The position numbers and the translations under genes are program-made. This document shows positions 17,312-26,398 of a DNA stretch of 62,851 nt, in pieces (positions within the stretch are counted from its first letter, which is position 1; each line of letters begins with the position of its first letter). Source of the stretch: Phycisphaerae bacterium (GTDB lineage Bacteria; Planctomycetota; Phycisphaerae; UBA1845). The stretch spans positions 1-62,851 of the forward strand of contig JABWBH010000021.1 in NCBI GenBank assembly GCA_013360585.1, given 5' to 3'. Below the pieces are notes generated by a model, which made no database searches, was not told the origin of the DNA, and saw only the letters and a program-made list of their open reading frames with translations.

Positions 17312-17347
17312 TTCTTTCTCTCTTTCAACCGCCCCGCCCACGCCTGA

Positions 17348-17389
17348 CCTTGACGTTGCTCAACACAAGGTCAAACGTCAGGAAACGAA
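17348..17389. repeat. Dispersed repeat, TGACGTCGC...ATGTCAAG family, copy 2
   Basis: The copy begins CCTTGACGTTGCTCAAC and ends AAGGTCAAACGTCAGGAAACG. It lies 36 bp from copy 1 in the same orientation, inside the rpoA-rplQ spacer. TTGAC and GTCAA form the arms. Confidence 0.55.
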
Positions 17390-17425
17390 TTCTAAATCAT
17401 AACTCACAACTGTGGAGCGCCATCC

Positions 17426-17451
17426 GAACCGCGGGCTTCAGCCCGCGCGAA
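17426..17451. repeat. REP-like palindrome CGCGGGCTTCAGCCCGCG, copy 1
   Basis: An 18-nt palindrome with an 8-bp stem (CGCGGGCT/AGCCCGCG) is embedded in a 26-nt segment that recurs exactly at 61043-61068. The identity extends several bases past the palindrome on each side, so it is a dispersed element and not chance. Confidence 0.8.
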
Positions 17452-17584
17452 CGCTCGTTTCGTGGCGCACCGCGGAATCGAGAATGACGATCGGGGGATG
17501 CTTCGTTCGTTTCCCGCCACGCAGGAATTCACTTCCGAACGCTCACATCCGAATGCCAACATGTCTCGATCCGCTCTCCCCGGA

Positions 17585-18685
17585 TCACCCTTCCGTCATC
17601 GTCATGTCGCGCAGCGGCATATGCGCCGTCGGCAACCGGCTCATCATCGGCTCGGTGAAGCCCGGTCCCGTGCTCGAAACCGCAGCCGCCGGCTCCGCCC
17701 CACCCAACTTCATCCCCAGCGTCAAACCCAGCTCGGCAAGCCGCTTCTTGACCTCCGTCAGCGACGTCTTCCCGAAGCTGCGAAGGTTCAGCAGATCCGT
17801 CTCCGTCATCTGCACAAGCTGACCGATCGACGTCACCCGCGCCGAGTCAAGGCAGTTCCCCGACCGCGCCGAAAGCTCCAGCGCCGATATCGGCCTCGCC
17901 AGCAGCTCCTGAAGCTCCGACCCGCCGCCGTCCGCCCCGACGATCGCCCGACGCATCGCGCTGATCGACTCCGAACCCGGATCCGCATACTGCACGAAGG
18001 GGTTCAGGTGTTTGCGCAGAATCTTCGCCGCCTCCACGATCGCGTCGTCCGGCGTCGTCGTCCCCCGGGTCCAGATTTCCAGCACCAGCCGGTCGTAGTT
18101 CGTCAACTGCCCGACGCGCGTGTCCTCCGGACGATAACGTACACGCAACACCGGCGAGTAGATCGAGTCCACCGGGATCGCCCCCAGTTCCGGATCCACG
18201 CCGCGATTTTCCTCGGCCGTCACGTAACCGCGACCCATCCCCACCTTCAGCTCCATCCGGAAGTTGACGTTCGCGGTCAGCGTGCAAAGCAGGTGATCCA
18301 GATTCACGATCTCGATGCCCGTCTCCGGCTCGATGTCCTTCGCCCGCACCTCGCCCGCCTTGCTGCGCGACACCCGCAGCGTCTTGACCTCCTCGCCAAG
18401 ATCCGCCTTGATCACCAGACGCTTGACGTTCAGCACGATCTCCGTCACGTCCTCCAGAACGCCCTCGAGGCTCGTGAATTCGTGCGACGCCCCTTCGATG
18501 CGCACGCTGCGCACCGCCGCTCCCTCAAGGCTTGACAACAGCACCCGACGGATCGAGTTCCCGATCGTCGTCCCGAACCCGCGCTCGAAGGGTTCGATCA
18601 GGAACTTCCCGTAAGTCTGGGTGCTGACCGCCTCGTCCTTGGTCAACCGCGTCGGCAGCTCAAACCCGCGCCACCTGATTCGCAT
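17585..18685 (-). CDS. rpoA: DNA-directed RNA polymerase subunit alpha
   Basis: This is the dimerising scaffold of RNA polymerase. The N-terminal domain starts MRIRWRGFELP and has the GFGTTIGNSIRRVLLSSLEGAAV block that contacts beta. The C-terminal domain has LRSFGKTSLTEVKKRLAELGL, which contacts UP elements and activators. At 366 residues it is a little longer than the usual 330. It is read after rpsD (84-bp spacer), in conserved alpha-operon order. Confidence 0.97.
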   Translation of the reverse strand: MRIRWRGFELPTRLTKDEAVSTQTYGKFLIEPFERGFGTTIGNSIRRVLLSSLEGAAVRSVRIEGASHEFTSLEGVLEDVTEIVLNVKRLVIKADLGEEVKTLRVSRSKAGEVRAKDIEPETGIEIVNLDHLLCTLTANVNFRMELKVGMGRGYVTAEENRGVDPELGAIPVDSIYSPVLRVRYRPEDTRVGQLTNYDRLVLEIWTRGTTTPDDAIVEAAKILRKHLNPFVQYADPGSESISAMRRAIVGADGGGSELQELLARPISALELSARSGNCLDSARVTSIGQLVQMTETDLLNLRSFGKTSLTEVKKRLAELGLTLGMKLGGAEPAAAVSSTGPGFTEPMMSRLPTAHMPLRDMTMTEG

Positions 18686-18769
18686 CGGTCCGGACCTCCT
18701 GTGTACCCCTGTCGTCCCCCGGCGACCGCGGCTCGCAACCGCGACCCCGCCTCTTTCCGGCCGGGAAGA

Positions 18770-19399
18770 CTACCGGCTGCAGAACTCGATGATGAGCTGG
18801 TCTTCCACCGGAATCTGCACGTCCTCGCGCGTCGGAAGCGCCACGACCGTGCCCTCAAGATTTCCCGCGTCCAGTTGCAGCCACGCCTGCATCGACGGAA
18901 CGCCGTCTCCCAGCGTCCGCGTCACAAGCTGACGGCTCCGCTCGCTGGGCTTCACGCTGATCTTGTCTCCCGCACGCACCAGATAGCTCGGGCGGTTCAC
19001 ACGCCGACCGTTGACGTACACGTGACCGTGCGTCACCAGCTGCCGGGACGCCTTGTGCGACGCCGCAAAACCCAGCTTCCACGCCACGTTGTCCAACCGG
19101 CGCTCCAGCAGCGACAGGAGCATCTCGCCCGTGTTCGTCTTCCCCTTCTCCGCCATGCTGAAGTAGATCGTGAACTGCTTTTCCAGAACGCCGTAATACC
19201 GCTTCACCTTCTGCTTCTCGCGCAGGCGGACCCCGTAGTTCCCCGCTGCACGCCGGCGCCACGCGTGCATCCCCGGCGGCTTGTTCCGCCACTGCTTCTC
19301 CATCGCGCACTTCGCCGTCTCGCAACGCACGCCTTTGAGCATCAGCTTGATGCCCTCGCGCCGACAAAGCCGACATACTGGTCCTATGTATCGTGCCAT
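18770..19399 (-). CDS. rpsD: 30S ribosomal protein S4, zinc-type
   Basis: This is a primary 16S rRNA-binding assembly protein. The 209-residue product starts MARYIGPVCRLCRREG and has four cysteines in a C-x2-C ... C-x5-C arrangement (CRLC, CETAKC), the zinc-binding (C+) version. The S4 RNA-binding module is at about 95-160 (LERRLDNVAWKLGFA, VNGRRVNRPSY). S4 autoregulates the alpha operon in other bacteria; no such pseudoknot was identified here. Confidence 0.97.
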   Translation of the reverse strand: MARYIGPVCRLCRREGIKLMLKGVRCETAKCAMEKQWRNKPPGMHAWRRRAAGNYGVRLREKQKVKRYYGVLEKQFTIYFSMAEKGKTNTGEMLLSLLERRLDNVAWKLGFAASHKASRQLVTHGHVYVNGRRVNRPSYLVRAGDKISVKPSERSRQLVTRTLGDGVPSMQAWLQLDAGNLEGTVVALPTREDVQIPVEDQLIIEFCSR

Positions 19400-19496
19400 C
19401 GTTCTCCCACGTTCGATCGTCGCCCTGCAGCTCTCCCGCCTACGCCAGTCACCCAGGTCGTCGTAGAACCGGCCCTTGCCGATCCTCCCTCACTAG

Positions 19497-19883
19497 CTAC
19501 ACCCGCCGCCGCTTCCTCGGACGACACCCGTTGTGCGGCAGCGGCGTCACGTCTTCGATCGATTGAATCCGCAATCCCGAACTTTGCATCGCCGTGATCG
19601 CCGACTCACGCCCGCCGCCGGGCCCCTTCACCTTCACCTCCACTTCAGACATCCCGAACTTCCGCGCCGCGTGCGCCGCACGCTCCGCCGCACGCTGCGC
19701 CGCAAAAGGCGTGCTCTTCCGCGTGCCCTTGAAGCCCACCGTCCCCGCCGACGACCAGCACAACACCTCGCCCGACACGTCCGTGATCGTCACGATCGTG
19801 TTGTTGAACGTCGCCTTTACGTACGCCACCCCGCGCGAAACGCTGCGCCGGACCTTCTTCTTCCCGCCTGCACGCTTAGCCAC
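19497..19883 (-). CDS. rpsK: 30S ribosomal protein S11
   Basis: This is a platform protein of the small subunit. The 128-residue protein has [30 protein letters not shown] and the conserved C-terminus [18 protein letters not shown]. Its ATG overlaps the end of rpsM by 8 nt, indicating translational coupling. The 97-bp spacer to rpsD is unremarkable. Confidence 0.97.
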   Translation of the reverse strand: MAKRAGGKKKVRRSVSRGVAYVKATFNNTIVTITDVSGEVLCWSSAGTVGFKGTRKSTPFAAQRAAERAAHAARKFGMSEVEVKVKGPGGGRESAITAMQSSGLRIQSIEDVTPLPHNGCRPRKRRRV

Positions 19884-20265
19884 GACCCAGCTCCTTCACG
19901 CCCTTCTTCCCGGCCACTGTCTTCCGCGGACCTTTCCGCGTCCGCGCGTTCGTCCGCGTCCGCTGACCCCGAACCGGAAGACCCGCACGATGACGCAGAC
20001 CCCGGTAGCAGCGAATGTCCCGCAACCGCCCGATGTTTGACTGCACCGCCCGGCGCAACTGCCCTTCCACCTGGTAATCCCGGTCGAGAATCCCCGCGAT
20101 CCGCGAAACGTCGTCTTCCGTCAGATCCTTCGCCTTCCGCGCAGGGTCAATCCCCGCCTCCTTCAGAACCTGCTTCGCGGTATGATGACCCACGCCGTAA
20201 ATGTACTGAAGCGAATACTCGATCCGCTTCTCCGCCGGAATGTCAACGCCCGAAATACGCGGCAC
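19876..20265 (-). CDS. rpsM: 30S ribosomal protein S13
   Basis: This is a head protein contacting tRNA and the B1 bridges. The 129-residue product has [31 protein letters not shown] and [24 protein letters not shown]. The basic [13 protein letters not shown] tail is usual. It follows rpmJ by 15 bp. Confidence 0.97.
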   Translation of the reverse strand: MPRISGVDIPAEKRIEYSLQYIYGVGHHTAKQVLKEAGIDPARKAKDLTEDDVSRIAGILDRDYQVEGQLRRAVQSNIGRLRDIRCYRGLRHRAGLPVRGQRTRTNARTRKGPRKTVAGKKGVKELGRG

Positions 20266-20280
20266 GCTTGCCTCCCTTTA

Positions 20281-20394
20281 TCAGCCCTGACGCTGCTTAT
20301 GCCTCGGGTTCGTGCAGATCACCCGAACCACCCCACGCCGCTTGATCACCTTGCAGTTCTCGCAGATGCGCCGAACGCTCGCACGCACTTTCAT
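20281..20394 (-). CDS. rpmJ: 50S ribosomal protein L36
   Basis: A 37-residue protein is encoded between map and rpsM. It starts [17 protein letters not shown] and ends PRHKQRQG. The zinc-binding set is complete: CENC plus a later Cys (VICTNPRH) and His, i.e. the C+ form. The position in spc/alpha order supports the call. The usual neighbour infA is absent. Confidence 0.95.
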   Translation of the reverse strand: MKVRASVRRICENCKVIKRRGVVRVICTNPRHKQRQG

Positions 20395-20417
20395 CCAACC
20401 TCACCTCCCGTCCGACG

Positions 20418-21224
20418 CTACCAGCCCGATCCGTCCTCGCCCAGCGTCAGCACCCGGCACCCGTCCTCCGTCACCGCAATCGTGTGCTCGAAATGCGCCG
20501 CCGGACGCCCGTCCTTCGTCCGCACCGTCCACCGGTCCCCGTCCGCATACGTCACCTCGTGCGTCCCGAGGTTCACCATCGGTTCCACCGCGATCACCAG
20601 CCGCGGAACCAGCTTGAAATCCATGTCCTTCCGCTTCCGGTCCCAGTAATTCGGAACCTTCGGCTCCTCGTGCATGCTCCGTCCGATTCCGTGACCGACG
20701 AAGTCCCGCACCACCCCCATCTTCTGCGACTCAACGTGCCTCTGAAGCAACCGCGCAATCTCGCCCCACGTCCGCCCCGGACGGATCTCCGCGATCGCCA
20801 GCTTCAACGCCCCGTGCGCCGTCTCCATCAGACGCCGCACCTCGTCGCTCACCGCCCCCACCGCAATCGTCAGCGCCGCGTCTCCGCAATACCCCTCGAG
20901 CTGAACTCCGCAGTCCACGCTGACGATGTCGCCCTCGATCAGCGGCCGTCGATCCGGAATCCCGTGGACCACCTGCTCATTAACGCTCGTACATAACGCC
21001 GCCGGAAACGGAAACCGCGCCTCCTTGTTCACCACACCCTTAAACAGCGGTTTCGCCCCCGCGTCCCGGATCATCCCCTCCGCAAGGTCGTTTAGGTCCG
21101 CCGTCGAAACGCCGGGCTTCGTCACCCGTCGCACCTCGTTCAGCACGCGGTTCACCAGCAGGCCCGCACGCCGCATCAACTCCAGCTCGCGGTCGCTCTT
21201 GAGAATGATTCCCCGACGTCCCAT
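20418..21224 (-). CDS. map: Methionine aminopeptidase type I
   Basis: It removes the initiator Met from nascent proteins. The metal ligands are visible: Asp in VSVDCGVQLEGYCGDAA (two Asp), His in GHGIGRSMHEEP, Glu in AVEPMV and Glu in FEHTIAVTEDG. The substrate His is in GIP-proximal VVHGIPD. Taking ATG 21224 gives 268 residues; a GTG at 21290, only 16 nt after secY, would add 22 unconserved residues and is a real alternative because of operon spacing. In this cluster adk is missing between secY and map. Confidence 0.95.
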   Translation of the reverse strand: MGRRGIILKSDRELELMRRAGLLVNRVLNEVRRVTKPGVSTADLNDLAEGMIRDAGAKPLFKGVVNKEARFPFPAALCTSVNEQVVHGIPDRRPLIEGDIVSVDCGVQLEGYCGDAALTIAVGAVSDEVRRLMETAHGALKLAIAEIRPGRTWGEIARLLQRHVESQKMGVVRDFVGHGIGRSMHEEPKVPNYWDRKRKDMDFKLVPRLVIAVEPMVNLGTHEVTYADGDRWTVRTKDGRPAAHFEHTIAVTEDGCRVLTLGEDGSGW

Positions 21225-21306
21225 CTCCCCGCTTTCCCGGGCGCTGGAACGCCGATCACTCCCCACCGCCGTGCCCGACTGCCGGTCCACTCCGTCGCCG
21301 CCTTTG

Positions 21307-22677
21307 CTAGGTATCGCGCTCCCCCCGGATCGCCCCGGCGCCCCCGAGGAAGCCCGGGTAATTCCGCATGATCAGGTTCGCTTCAATCCGCTGCACCAGA
21401 TCCAGCGCGACGCTCACGACAATCAGCAGACCCGTCCCGCCCAGAAACGCCGATACCAGAAACGGAACCTTCAACTGGTCCGCAATGATCGTCGGAATCA
21501 ACGCAATCAACGCCAGAAAACCCGCCCCGACGTACGTGATCCGCGCCATCACCTTGTCCAGGTAATCCGCCGTCCGCTTCCCGGGACGAAGACCCGGAAT
21601 AAAGCTCCCCCCGTCCCGCAGATTGTTCGCCATGTCCTTCGGACGGAACTGAACGCTCGTCCAGAAGTACGCGAAAAAGTACACCAGCGCCACATACGTC
21701 ACAATATACGGAAACTCGCTGCCCCCGAACCAGTTCGCCAGGCTCGCAAAAACCCCCCACCCCGTCGCCTGCGCCAGTCCGCTGAACAACATCGACGGAA
21801 AAATCAGCAGCGTGCTGGCGAAAATGATCGGCATCACGCCGCCGTGATTCACCCGCAGCGGCAGATACTGACGCTGACCGCCGAATACCCGCCGCCCGCG
21901 CGTCTGCTTCGCCTGCTGGATCGGAATCCGCCGCTGCCCCTGCGTAATCAGGATCGACCCCGCCACCACCGCCACAAACGCCACCACCAGAAAGAGAATC
22001 TTCAGCGGATCCATCTTCGTGTCGTCCGCCCCGCCGATCTGCGGCGTCGCGTTGTTCCAGACGAACGCCAGCGCCGTCGGCATCCGCGACACGATCCCCG
22101 CCATGATGATCAGCGAAATCCCGTTCCCGATCCCGTACTCATCAATCTGCTCGCCCAACCACATCAGGAGCATCGTCCCGCTCGTCAGCACGACGATCGA
22201 CATCAGCATGTACGTAAACGACATGCCGAAGAACATCCCCTGAAACGCCGGGTAGATGAAATTCTGCGACGCCAGATACCGCATCCACAGCAGCGCCTGA
22301 AACAAACACAGCGCCACCGTCGCGTAACGCTGGTACTCATTGATCTTCCGCATCCCGGACTGCCCTTCCTTGGACAGCTTTTCCAGCGCCGGAACGAACT
22401 GCATCAGAAGCTGGAATATGATCGACGCCGAAATATACGGCATGATCCCCAGACCGAAGATCGTGCTCTGCGACAGGTTCCCGCCCGTGAAAAGCTGGAA
22501 ATACTCCGCCAGACCCCCGAGCGCCCCCATCCCCGCCGACATCGCCTGCTGATCAACCCCGGGAACGGGAATCACGAACCCCACCCGGTAGAGCATCAAA
22601 AGCCCCACCGTGAAGAGCAGCTTGTTCCGCAGCTCCGGAATCTTCAATACGTTCAAAAATGCCCGAAGAATGTTCAC
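21307..22677 (-). CDS. secY: Preprotein translocase subunit SecY
   Basis: This is the channel subunit of the Sec translocon. The 456-residue protein has ten predicted transmembrane helices, beginning ELRNKLLFTVGLLMLYRVGF. It also has the plug and pore region around YISASIIFQLL and the cytosolic loop with QRRIPIQ, where conserved Arg residues contact SecA and the ribosome. The ATG overlaps the rplO stop (ATGA), so translation is coupled. Confidence 0.97.
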   Translation of the reverse strand: MNILRAFLNVLKIPELRNKLLFTVGLLMLYRVGFVIPVPGVDQQAMSAGMGALGGLAEYFQLFTGGNLSQSTIFGLGIMPYISASIIFQLLMQFVPALEKLSKEGQSGMRKINEYQRYATVALCLFQALLWMRYLASQNFIYPAFQGMFFGMSFTYMLMSIVVLTSGTMLLMWLGEQIDEYGIGNGISLIIMAGIVSRMPTALAFVWNNATPQIGGADDTKMDPLKILFLVVAFVAVVAGSILITQGQRRIPIQQAKQTRGRRVFGGQRQYLPLRVNHGGVMPIIFASTLLIFPSMLFSGLAQATGWGVFASLANWFGGSEFPYIVTYVALVYFFAYFWTSVQFRPKDMANNLRDGGSFIPGLRPGKRTADYLDKVMARITYVGAGFLALIALIPTIIADQLKVPFLVSAFLGGTGLLIVVSVALDLVQRIEANLIMRNYPGFLGGAGAIRGERDT

Positions 22678-23144
22678 CCGTGGTCCCCGACCGACCGGGC
22701 GACAACCTTCACGGTCCCGCCCGCCGACGTGATCTTCTGCTCAGCCGACTTGCTGAACTTCGCCGCCTCAACCGTCAACTTCTTCTTCAACTCGCCGAAT
22801 CCCAGGACCTTGATCGGGTTCCGAAGGTGACCCACCAGACCGCTGTCCCGCAGCGATTCCGGCGTCACCGTCGATCCGTTCTCATACCGCGCGTCCAGCG
22901 TCGCCACGTTCACCACCGTGTACTCAACGCGGAATTTCGCGTTGCTGAATCCACGCTTCGGAAACCGCCGATGCGTCGGAATCGCCCCGCCTTCCGCAAG
23001 CCCGCGCATCTTCCACCCCGAGCGGGATCCGGCGCCTTTGTGTCCACGACCCGCGGTCTTACCCAGTCCGCTTCCAGGACCGCGCCCCAGCCGCTTGCGC
23101 TTCGCGCCCCGACCGGCCCTTTTTGTGATGTCCCCGATCTGCAT
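22674..23144 (-). CDS. rplO: 50S ribosomal protein L15
   Basis: The 156-residue protein has the flexible basic N-terminal arm (KRKRLGRGPGSGLGKTAGRG, HKGAGSRSG) and the KVLGFGELKKKLTVEAAKFS C-terminal part. It lies 4 bp after rpsE with no rpmD (L30) between them, unlike E. coli and Bacillus. The secY overlap is 4 nt. Confidence 0.96.
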   Translation of the reverse strand: MQIGDITKRAGRGAKRKRLGRGPGSGLGKTAGRGHKGAGSRSGWKMRGLAEGGAIPTHRRFPKRGFSNAKFRVEYTVVNVATLDARYENGSTVTPESLRDSGLVGHLRNPIKVLGFGELKKKLTVEAAKFSKSAEQKITSAGGTVKVVARSVGDHG

Positions 23145-23148
23145 GTCC

Positions 23149-23664
23149 TTACCCCGCCAGCTTAACGCCCCGAAGTTCTTCGACCTGATCGCGGCTCATC
23201 AGCCGCAACAACCCGTCCAGCGTCGCCCGGCAGAGGTTCTTCGGACTCGTCGAACCGTAACTCTTCGTCAGAACGTCCTTCACCCCCGCAAGCTCCAGCA
23301 CCGCACGTACGCTCGCCCCCGCGATGACGCCCGTTCCAGGACTCGCCGGAATCAGCACCACCCGGCTCGCACCGGCCTGACCCACGATCCGGTGCGGAAT
23401 CGTCCCGCCCACCAGCCGAACACGCATCATCTGCTGCGTCGCGGCCTTGCGCGCCTTCTCCACCGCCGAGGGCACTTCCGTGCTCTTGCGGTACCCCAGC
23501 CCCACGCGACCCTGGCGATCCCCCACCACCACCATCGCCGCAAAGCTGAACCGTCGCCCGCCCTTCACAACCTTCGCGCAGCGGTAGACGCGGACCACCT
23601 TTTCCTCGACGCCGCCTTCGCCGCCGCCTTCACCCGACCGATGTGCCTGACCCGCTTCCGCCAT
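23149..23664 (-). CDS. rpsE: 30S ribosomal protein S5
   Basis: This protein acts in decoding fidelity and mRNA entry. The 171-residue product has the [19 protein letters not shown] double-stranded RNA-binding fold, [17 protein letters not shown], and [22 protein letters not shown] short Gly/Glu-rich N-terminal extension is present. It is followed directly by rplO. Confidence 0.97.
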   Translation of the reverse strand: MAEAGQAHRSGEGGGEGGVEEKVVRVYRCAKVVKGGRRFSFAAMVVVGDRQGRVGLGYRKSTEVPSAVEKARKAATQQMMRVRLVGGTIPHRIVGQAGASRVVLIPASPGTGVIAGASVRAVLELAGVKDVLTKSYGSTSPKNLCRATLDGLLRLMSRDQVEELRGVKLAG

Positions 23665-23761
23665 GTCTCACCTGTGTCCGCGCTTTTCACCCGCGCTTGC
23701 CTTCATGCGCCGCCGAGGCGCCTCCCGATCGAAGAAAACTCGTATGACGCCGCTCCGTCCG

Positions 23762-24130
23762 TCAAAACGCCAACCCCCCCTCGCGCGCCGCATCCGCCAG
23801 CGCCTTGACCCGACCGTGGTACTGATACCCCGCCCGATCGAAGCACACCTGCTTGATCCCCTGCGCCAGTGCCGCCGCCGCCAGCGCCTTGCCCACTTCC
23901 TTCGCCGCCGCCACGCTTCCCCCGTCTTTCAGGGAACCCCGCAGTGCCTTCGACTGCGAACTCGCCGCGCACAGCGTCCGCCCGGATCCGTCGTCGATCA
24001 CCTGGGCGTAAATGTGCTTCAGACTGCGGAACACCGTCAGCCGCGGACGCTCGACCGTCCCGGTCACTCGCTTGCGAACGCGAATCTTCCGACGCTCGCG
24101 CCGTACCGTCTTGAGTTTCTGTGCGTTCAT
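23762..24130 (-). CDS. rplR: 50S ribosomal protein L18
   Basis: This is a 5S rRNA-binding protein. The 122-residue product has [34 protein letters not shown] and [24 protein letters not shown]. The 97-bp spacer to rpsE is longer than neighbouring gaps and holds nothing recognisable. Confidence 0.97.
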   Translation of the reverse strand: MNAQKLKTVRRERRKIRVRKRVTGTVERPRLTVFRSLKHIYAQVIDDGSGRTLCAASSQSKALRGSLKDGGSVAAAKEVGKALAAAALAQGIKQVCFDRAGYQYHGRVKALADAAREGGLAF

Positions 24131-24159
24131 CGTCCTTCAGTTCTCCGGCGCCGTCCCCG

Positions 24160-24753
24160 CTACCCGCCCGTAACCGCCTTGCCCTGCTTGCGCTTGACCA
24201 CCTCGTCCTCGTACCGGATGCCCTTCCCCTTGTAAGGCTCGGCCTTGCGCAGCGCCCGGACTTCCGACGCAAACCGCCCGACCCGCTCCTTGTCGCATCC
24301 TTCCACGAGAATCTTCGCCGGCTCGTTATCACCGCGCGCCGCAGGCGCCTCGACCGTCACTTTGACCCCCTCAGGCACAGGAACTTCGTACTGCGCGCCC
24401 GACGCCGTCTTCCGACCCATGTACCCGATGTTCAGGCACAGCTTCTTGCCTTCCAGCTTGCAGTTGTATCCCGTCCCGTAGATCAGAAGCCGCCGCTTGA
24501 AACCGTCCGTCACCCCCGTGACCATGTTCGCCAGAAGCGCCCGCGCCAGCCCGTGATTCGCACGGGACTGCTTCTGATCATCCACCCGGCGCACCGTCAC
24601 CTGCCGACCCGCCGCGTTCACCTCCACCTCGGTCCCCGTCGGCAGATCCAGCGCCAACGTCCCCTTGCTCCCCTTCACCGACACGCTCCGACCGCTGACG
24701 CTCACCGTCACCGACGAAGGGAAAACCACCGGTTTGCTGCCTAGTCTTGACAT
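24160..24753 (-). CDS. rplF: 50S ribosomal protein L6
   Basis: This protein sits at the base of the L7/L12 stalk and the sarcin-ricin loop. ATG 24753 gives MSRLGSKPVVFPSSVTV, the usual N-terminus; an in-frame ATG 39 nt upstream is less likely. The 197-residue protein has two L6 repeats and the signature EPYKGKGIRYEDEVVKRKQG. It is about 20 residues longer than usual. Confidence 0.96.
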   Translation of the reverse strand: MSRLGSKPVVFPSSVTVSVSGRSVSVKGSKGTLALDLPTGTEVEVNAAGRQVTVRRVDDQKQSRANHGLARALLANMVTGVTDGFKRRLLIYGTGYNCKLEGKKLCLNIGYMGRKTASGAQYEVPVPEGVKVTVEAPAARGDNEPAKILVEGCDKERVGRFASEVRALRKAEPYKGKGIRYEDEVVKRKQGKAVTGG

Positions 24754-24843
24754 CGCCTGACTACCTCGCCGCTCGACTTCTCCGACACGCAACGCCCCGT
24801 TGCTTCGTCCCTTACCGCGGATCTGTGCAAACCCCCCGCCCCG

Positions 24844-25239
24844 CTACGACACCAGACAGAGCACTTCGCCTCCCACCCGCTGCTCCCGGCACGCCCGATC
24901 GCTGAGCACCCCGCGGTTCGTCGACACGATCGCAATCCCCAGACCGTCCATCACCCGCGGAATCTCGTCCGCTCCCGCATACACCCGGCATCCCGGCTTC
25001 GACACACGGTCGATCTGGCGGATCACGTCCTCGCCACGCGCCCCGTACTTCAGATGAATGCGAAGCAGCCCCTGACGGGCGTCCGCGATCTGGTCATACC
25101 CCAGAATGTACCCCTCCTGGCGCAGAACCTCCGCCACCCCACGCTTCAGCTTCGAAGCCGAAACCGTCACTTCCTTACGTCGCACCCGAACCCCGTTGCG
25201 GATCCGCGTCAGCATGTCCGCGATCGTATCCGTCAGCAT
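24844..25239 (-). CDS. rpsH: 30S ribosomal protein S8
   Basis: This is a primary 16S rRNA binder and the autoregulator of the spc operon in E. coli. The 131-residue protein has DTIADMLTRIRNGVRVRRKEV, a central LRIHLKYG strand, and GIAIVSTNRGVLSDRACREQ VGGE motif (VGGEVLC). Its C-terminal block is standard. Confidence 0.96.
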   Translation of the reverse strand: MLTDTIADMLTRIRNGVRVRRKEVTVSASKLKRGVAEVLRQEGYILGYDQIADARQGLLRIHLKYGARGEDVIRQIDRVSKPGCRVYAGADEIPRVMDGLGIAIVSTNRGVLSDRACREQRVGGEVLCLVS

Positions 25240-25275
25240 TCCTGCCGCTCCTCATGCGCCGCTGCGGCGCGACCT

Positions 25276-25461
25276 CTACCAGCTCGCCTTGCGCACCCCC
25301 GGGATCATCCCCTTATGCGCCAACTGCCGGAAGCACAGCCGGCACAGCTTGAACTTCCGGTACACCGCCCGCGAACGCCCGCACATCTGGCACCGACGCA
25401 CCCGCCGTGTCGAGTATTTCGCCGGTGCGTTCGCCTTGTTCCTCCAGGCCGTCGTCGCCAT
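25276..25461 (-). CDS. rpsN: 30S ribosomal protein S14, zinc (type Z)
   Basis: The 61-residue short form has [20 protein letters not shown] (two CxxC pairs binding zinc) and ends [11 protein letters not shown]. Its place between rplE and rpsH is canonical. With zinc-type S4 and L36, the cluster encodes the full C+ set. Confidence 0.97.
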   Translation of the reverse strand: MATTAWRNKANAPAKYSTRRVRRCQMCGRSRAVYRKFKLCRLCFRQLAHKGMIPGVRKASW

Positions 25462-25473
25462 GCTGGAAACCTC

Positions 25474-26019
25474 TTACCCTTCCGCCTTGCGGAACGGCAG
25501 ACCCATCAACTCGAGCAGACGCCTGCCGTGCGCGTCGTTGCCCGCCGTCGTCACCATCGTGATGTTCATGCCCAGCGTGTACTCGACCTGGTCCAGGTTG
25601 ATCTCCGAGAAAATCCCCTGCTCCGACAACCCCATCGAGTAATTCCCACGACCGTCAAAATTCGTCTTCAAACCCCGGAAGTCGCGCAAACGCGGAATCC
25701 CCGCGTTGATCAACCGGTCCAGAAACTCGTACATCCGCTTCCCGCGCAGCGTCACCATCGCGCCGATCTCCATCCCCTCACGGAGCTTGAAGTTCGACAC
25801 GCTCTTCCGCGCCTTGCACCGCACCGCCTTCTGACCCGTAATCACCGACAGATCCCGCTCCGCCGCCTCGATGATCTTCTTGTCCGCGCCGGCACGCCCC
25901 AGACCCATCGACACCACGACCTTCTTCAGCCGCGGAATCGCCATCGGATTCTTGATCCCAAGGTCCGACGCCAGCACCGGCCGCACGCTCGATTGATAAT
26001 GTTCCAGCAACCTCGCCAT
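25474..26019 (-). CDS. rplE: 50S ribosomal protein L5
   Basis: This is a 5S rRNA- and P-site tRNA-contacting protein. The 181-residue product has NPMAIPRLKKVVVSMGLG, SVSNFKLREGMEIGAMVTLRG, FLDRLINAGIPRLRDFRGL and MNITMVTTAGNDAHGRRLLE. Length and order are standard. Confidence 0.97.
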   Translation of the reverse strand: MARLLEHYQSSVRPVLASDLGIKNPMAIPRLKKVVVSMGLGRAGADKKIIEAAERDLSVITGQKAVRCKARKSVSNFKLREGMEIGAMVTLRGKRMYEFLDRLINAGIPRLRDFRGLKTNFDGRGNYSMGLSEQGIFSEINLDQVEYTLGMNITMVTTAGNDAHGRRLLELMGLPFRKAEG

Positions 26020-26041
26020 CGAAGACCTGCTCCCGCGCCGA

Positions 26042-26398
26042 CTACGCGCCCTTCACCTTCCGCAGGACGTGAAGCACCGACTGCTTCTCCACCGTCACAC
26101 GCTGCTTCTCCGTCACCTTCCCGCCGGGGTCCGTCTTCGTCGTGAAGCGAACCCGCGACGGCTTCCCGGAGGAAGGGTCCACCGGCTGAACGTTCGACAG
26201 GTGGATCGGCGCTTCCTTCTGCAGCCGACCGCCCTTCGGGTTGCGCTTCGTCGGACGAACGTGGCGGTACACCAGGTTCACGCCCTCCACCACCACCTCG
26301 TGCTTCCGGGCGTCCACCCGCAGAACCTTCCCGCGCGCCCCCTTGTGCGCCCCGGCGATCACCGTCACCGTGTCGTTCTTTCTTACGTGGCTCGCCAT
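26042..26398 (-). CDS. rplX: 50S ribosomal protein L24
   Basis: This is an assembly initiator of the large subunit. The 118-residue protein has a KOW motif (VRKNDTVTVIAGAHKGARGKV), VEGVNLVYRHVRPT and KEAPIHLSNVQPVDP. It begins immediately after the rplN stop. Confidence 0.97.
   Translation of the reverse strand: MASHVRKNDTVTVIAGAHKGARGKVLRVDARKHEVVVEGVNLVYRHVRPTKRNPKGGRLQKEAPIHLSNVQPVDPSSGKPSRVRFTTKTDPGGKVTEKQRVTVEKQSVLHVLRKVKGA

Larger units (their letters stand above)
17162..17584. other. Repeat-filled spacer between rpoA and rplQ
   Basis: This 423-bp gap interrupts a gene pair that is normally adjacent. It contains two related elements with TTGAC...GTCAA arms (17274-17311 and 17348-17389) and one REP-like palindrome (17426-17451), each annotated separately. 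No ORF with coding character and no terminator were found. The rest shows no recognisable feature. Confidence 0.7.

Noticed and set aside
20926-22830. Plus-strand 634-codon open frame opposite secY and rplO
   Set aside because: Antisense to clearly conserved genes, with biased composition and no motif.
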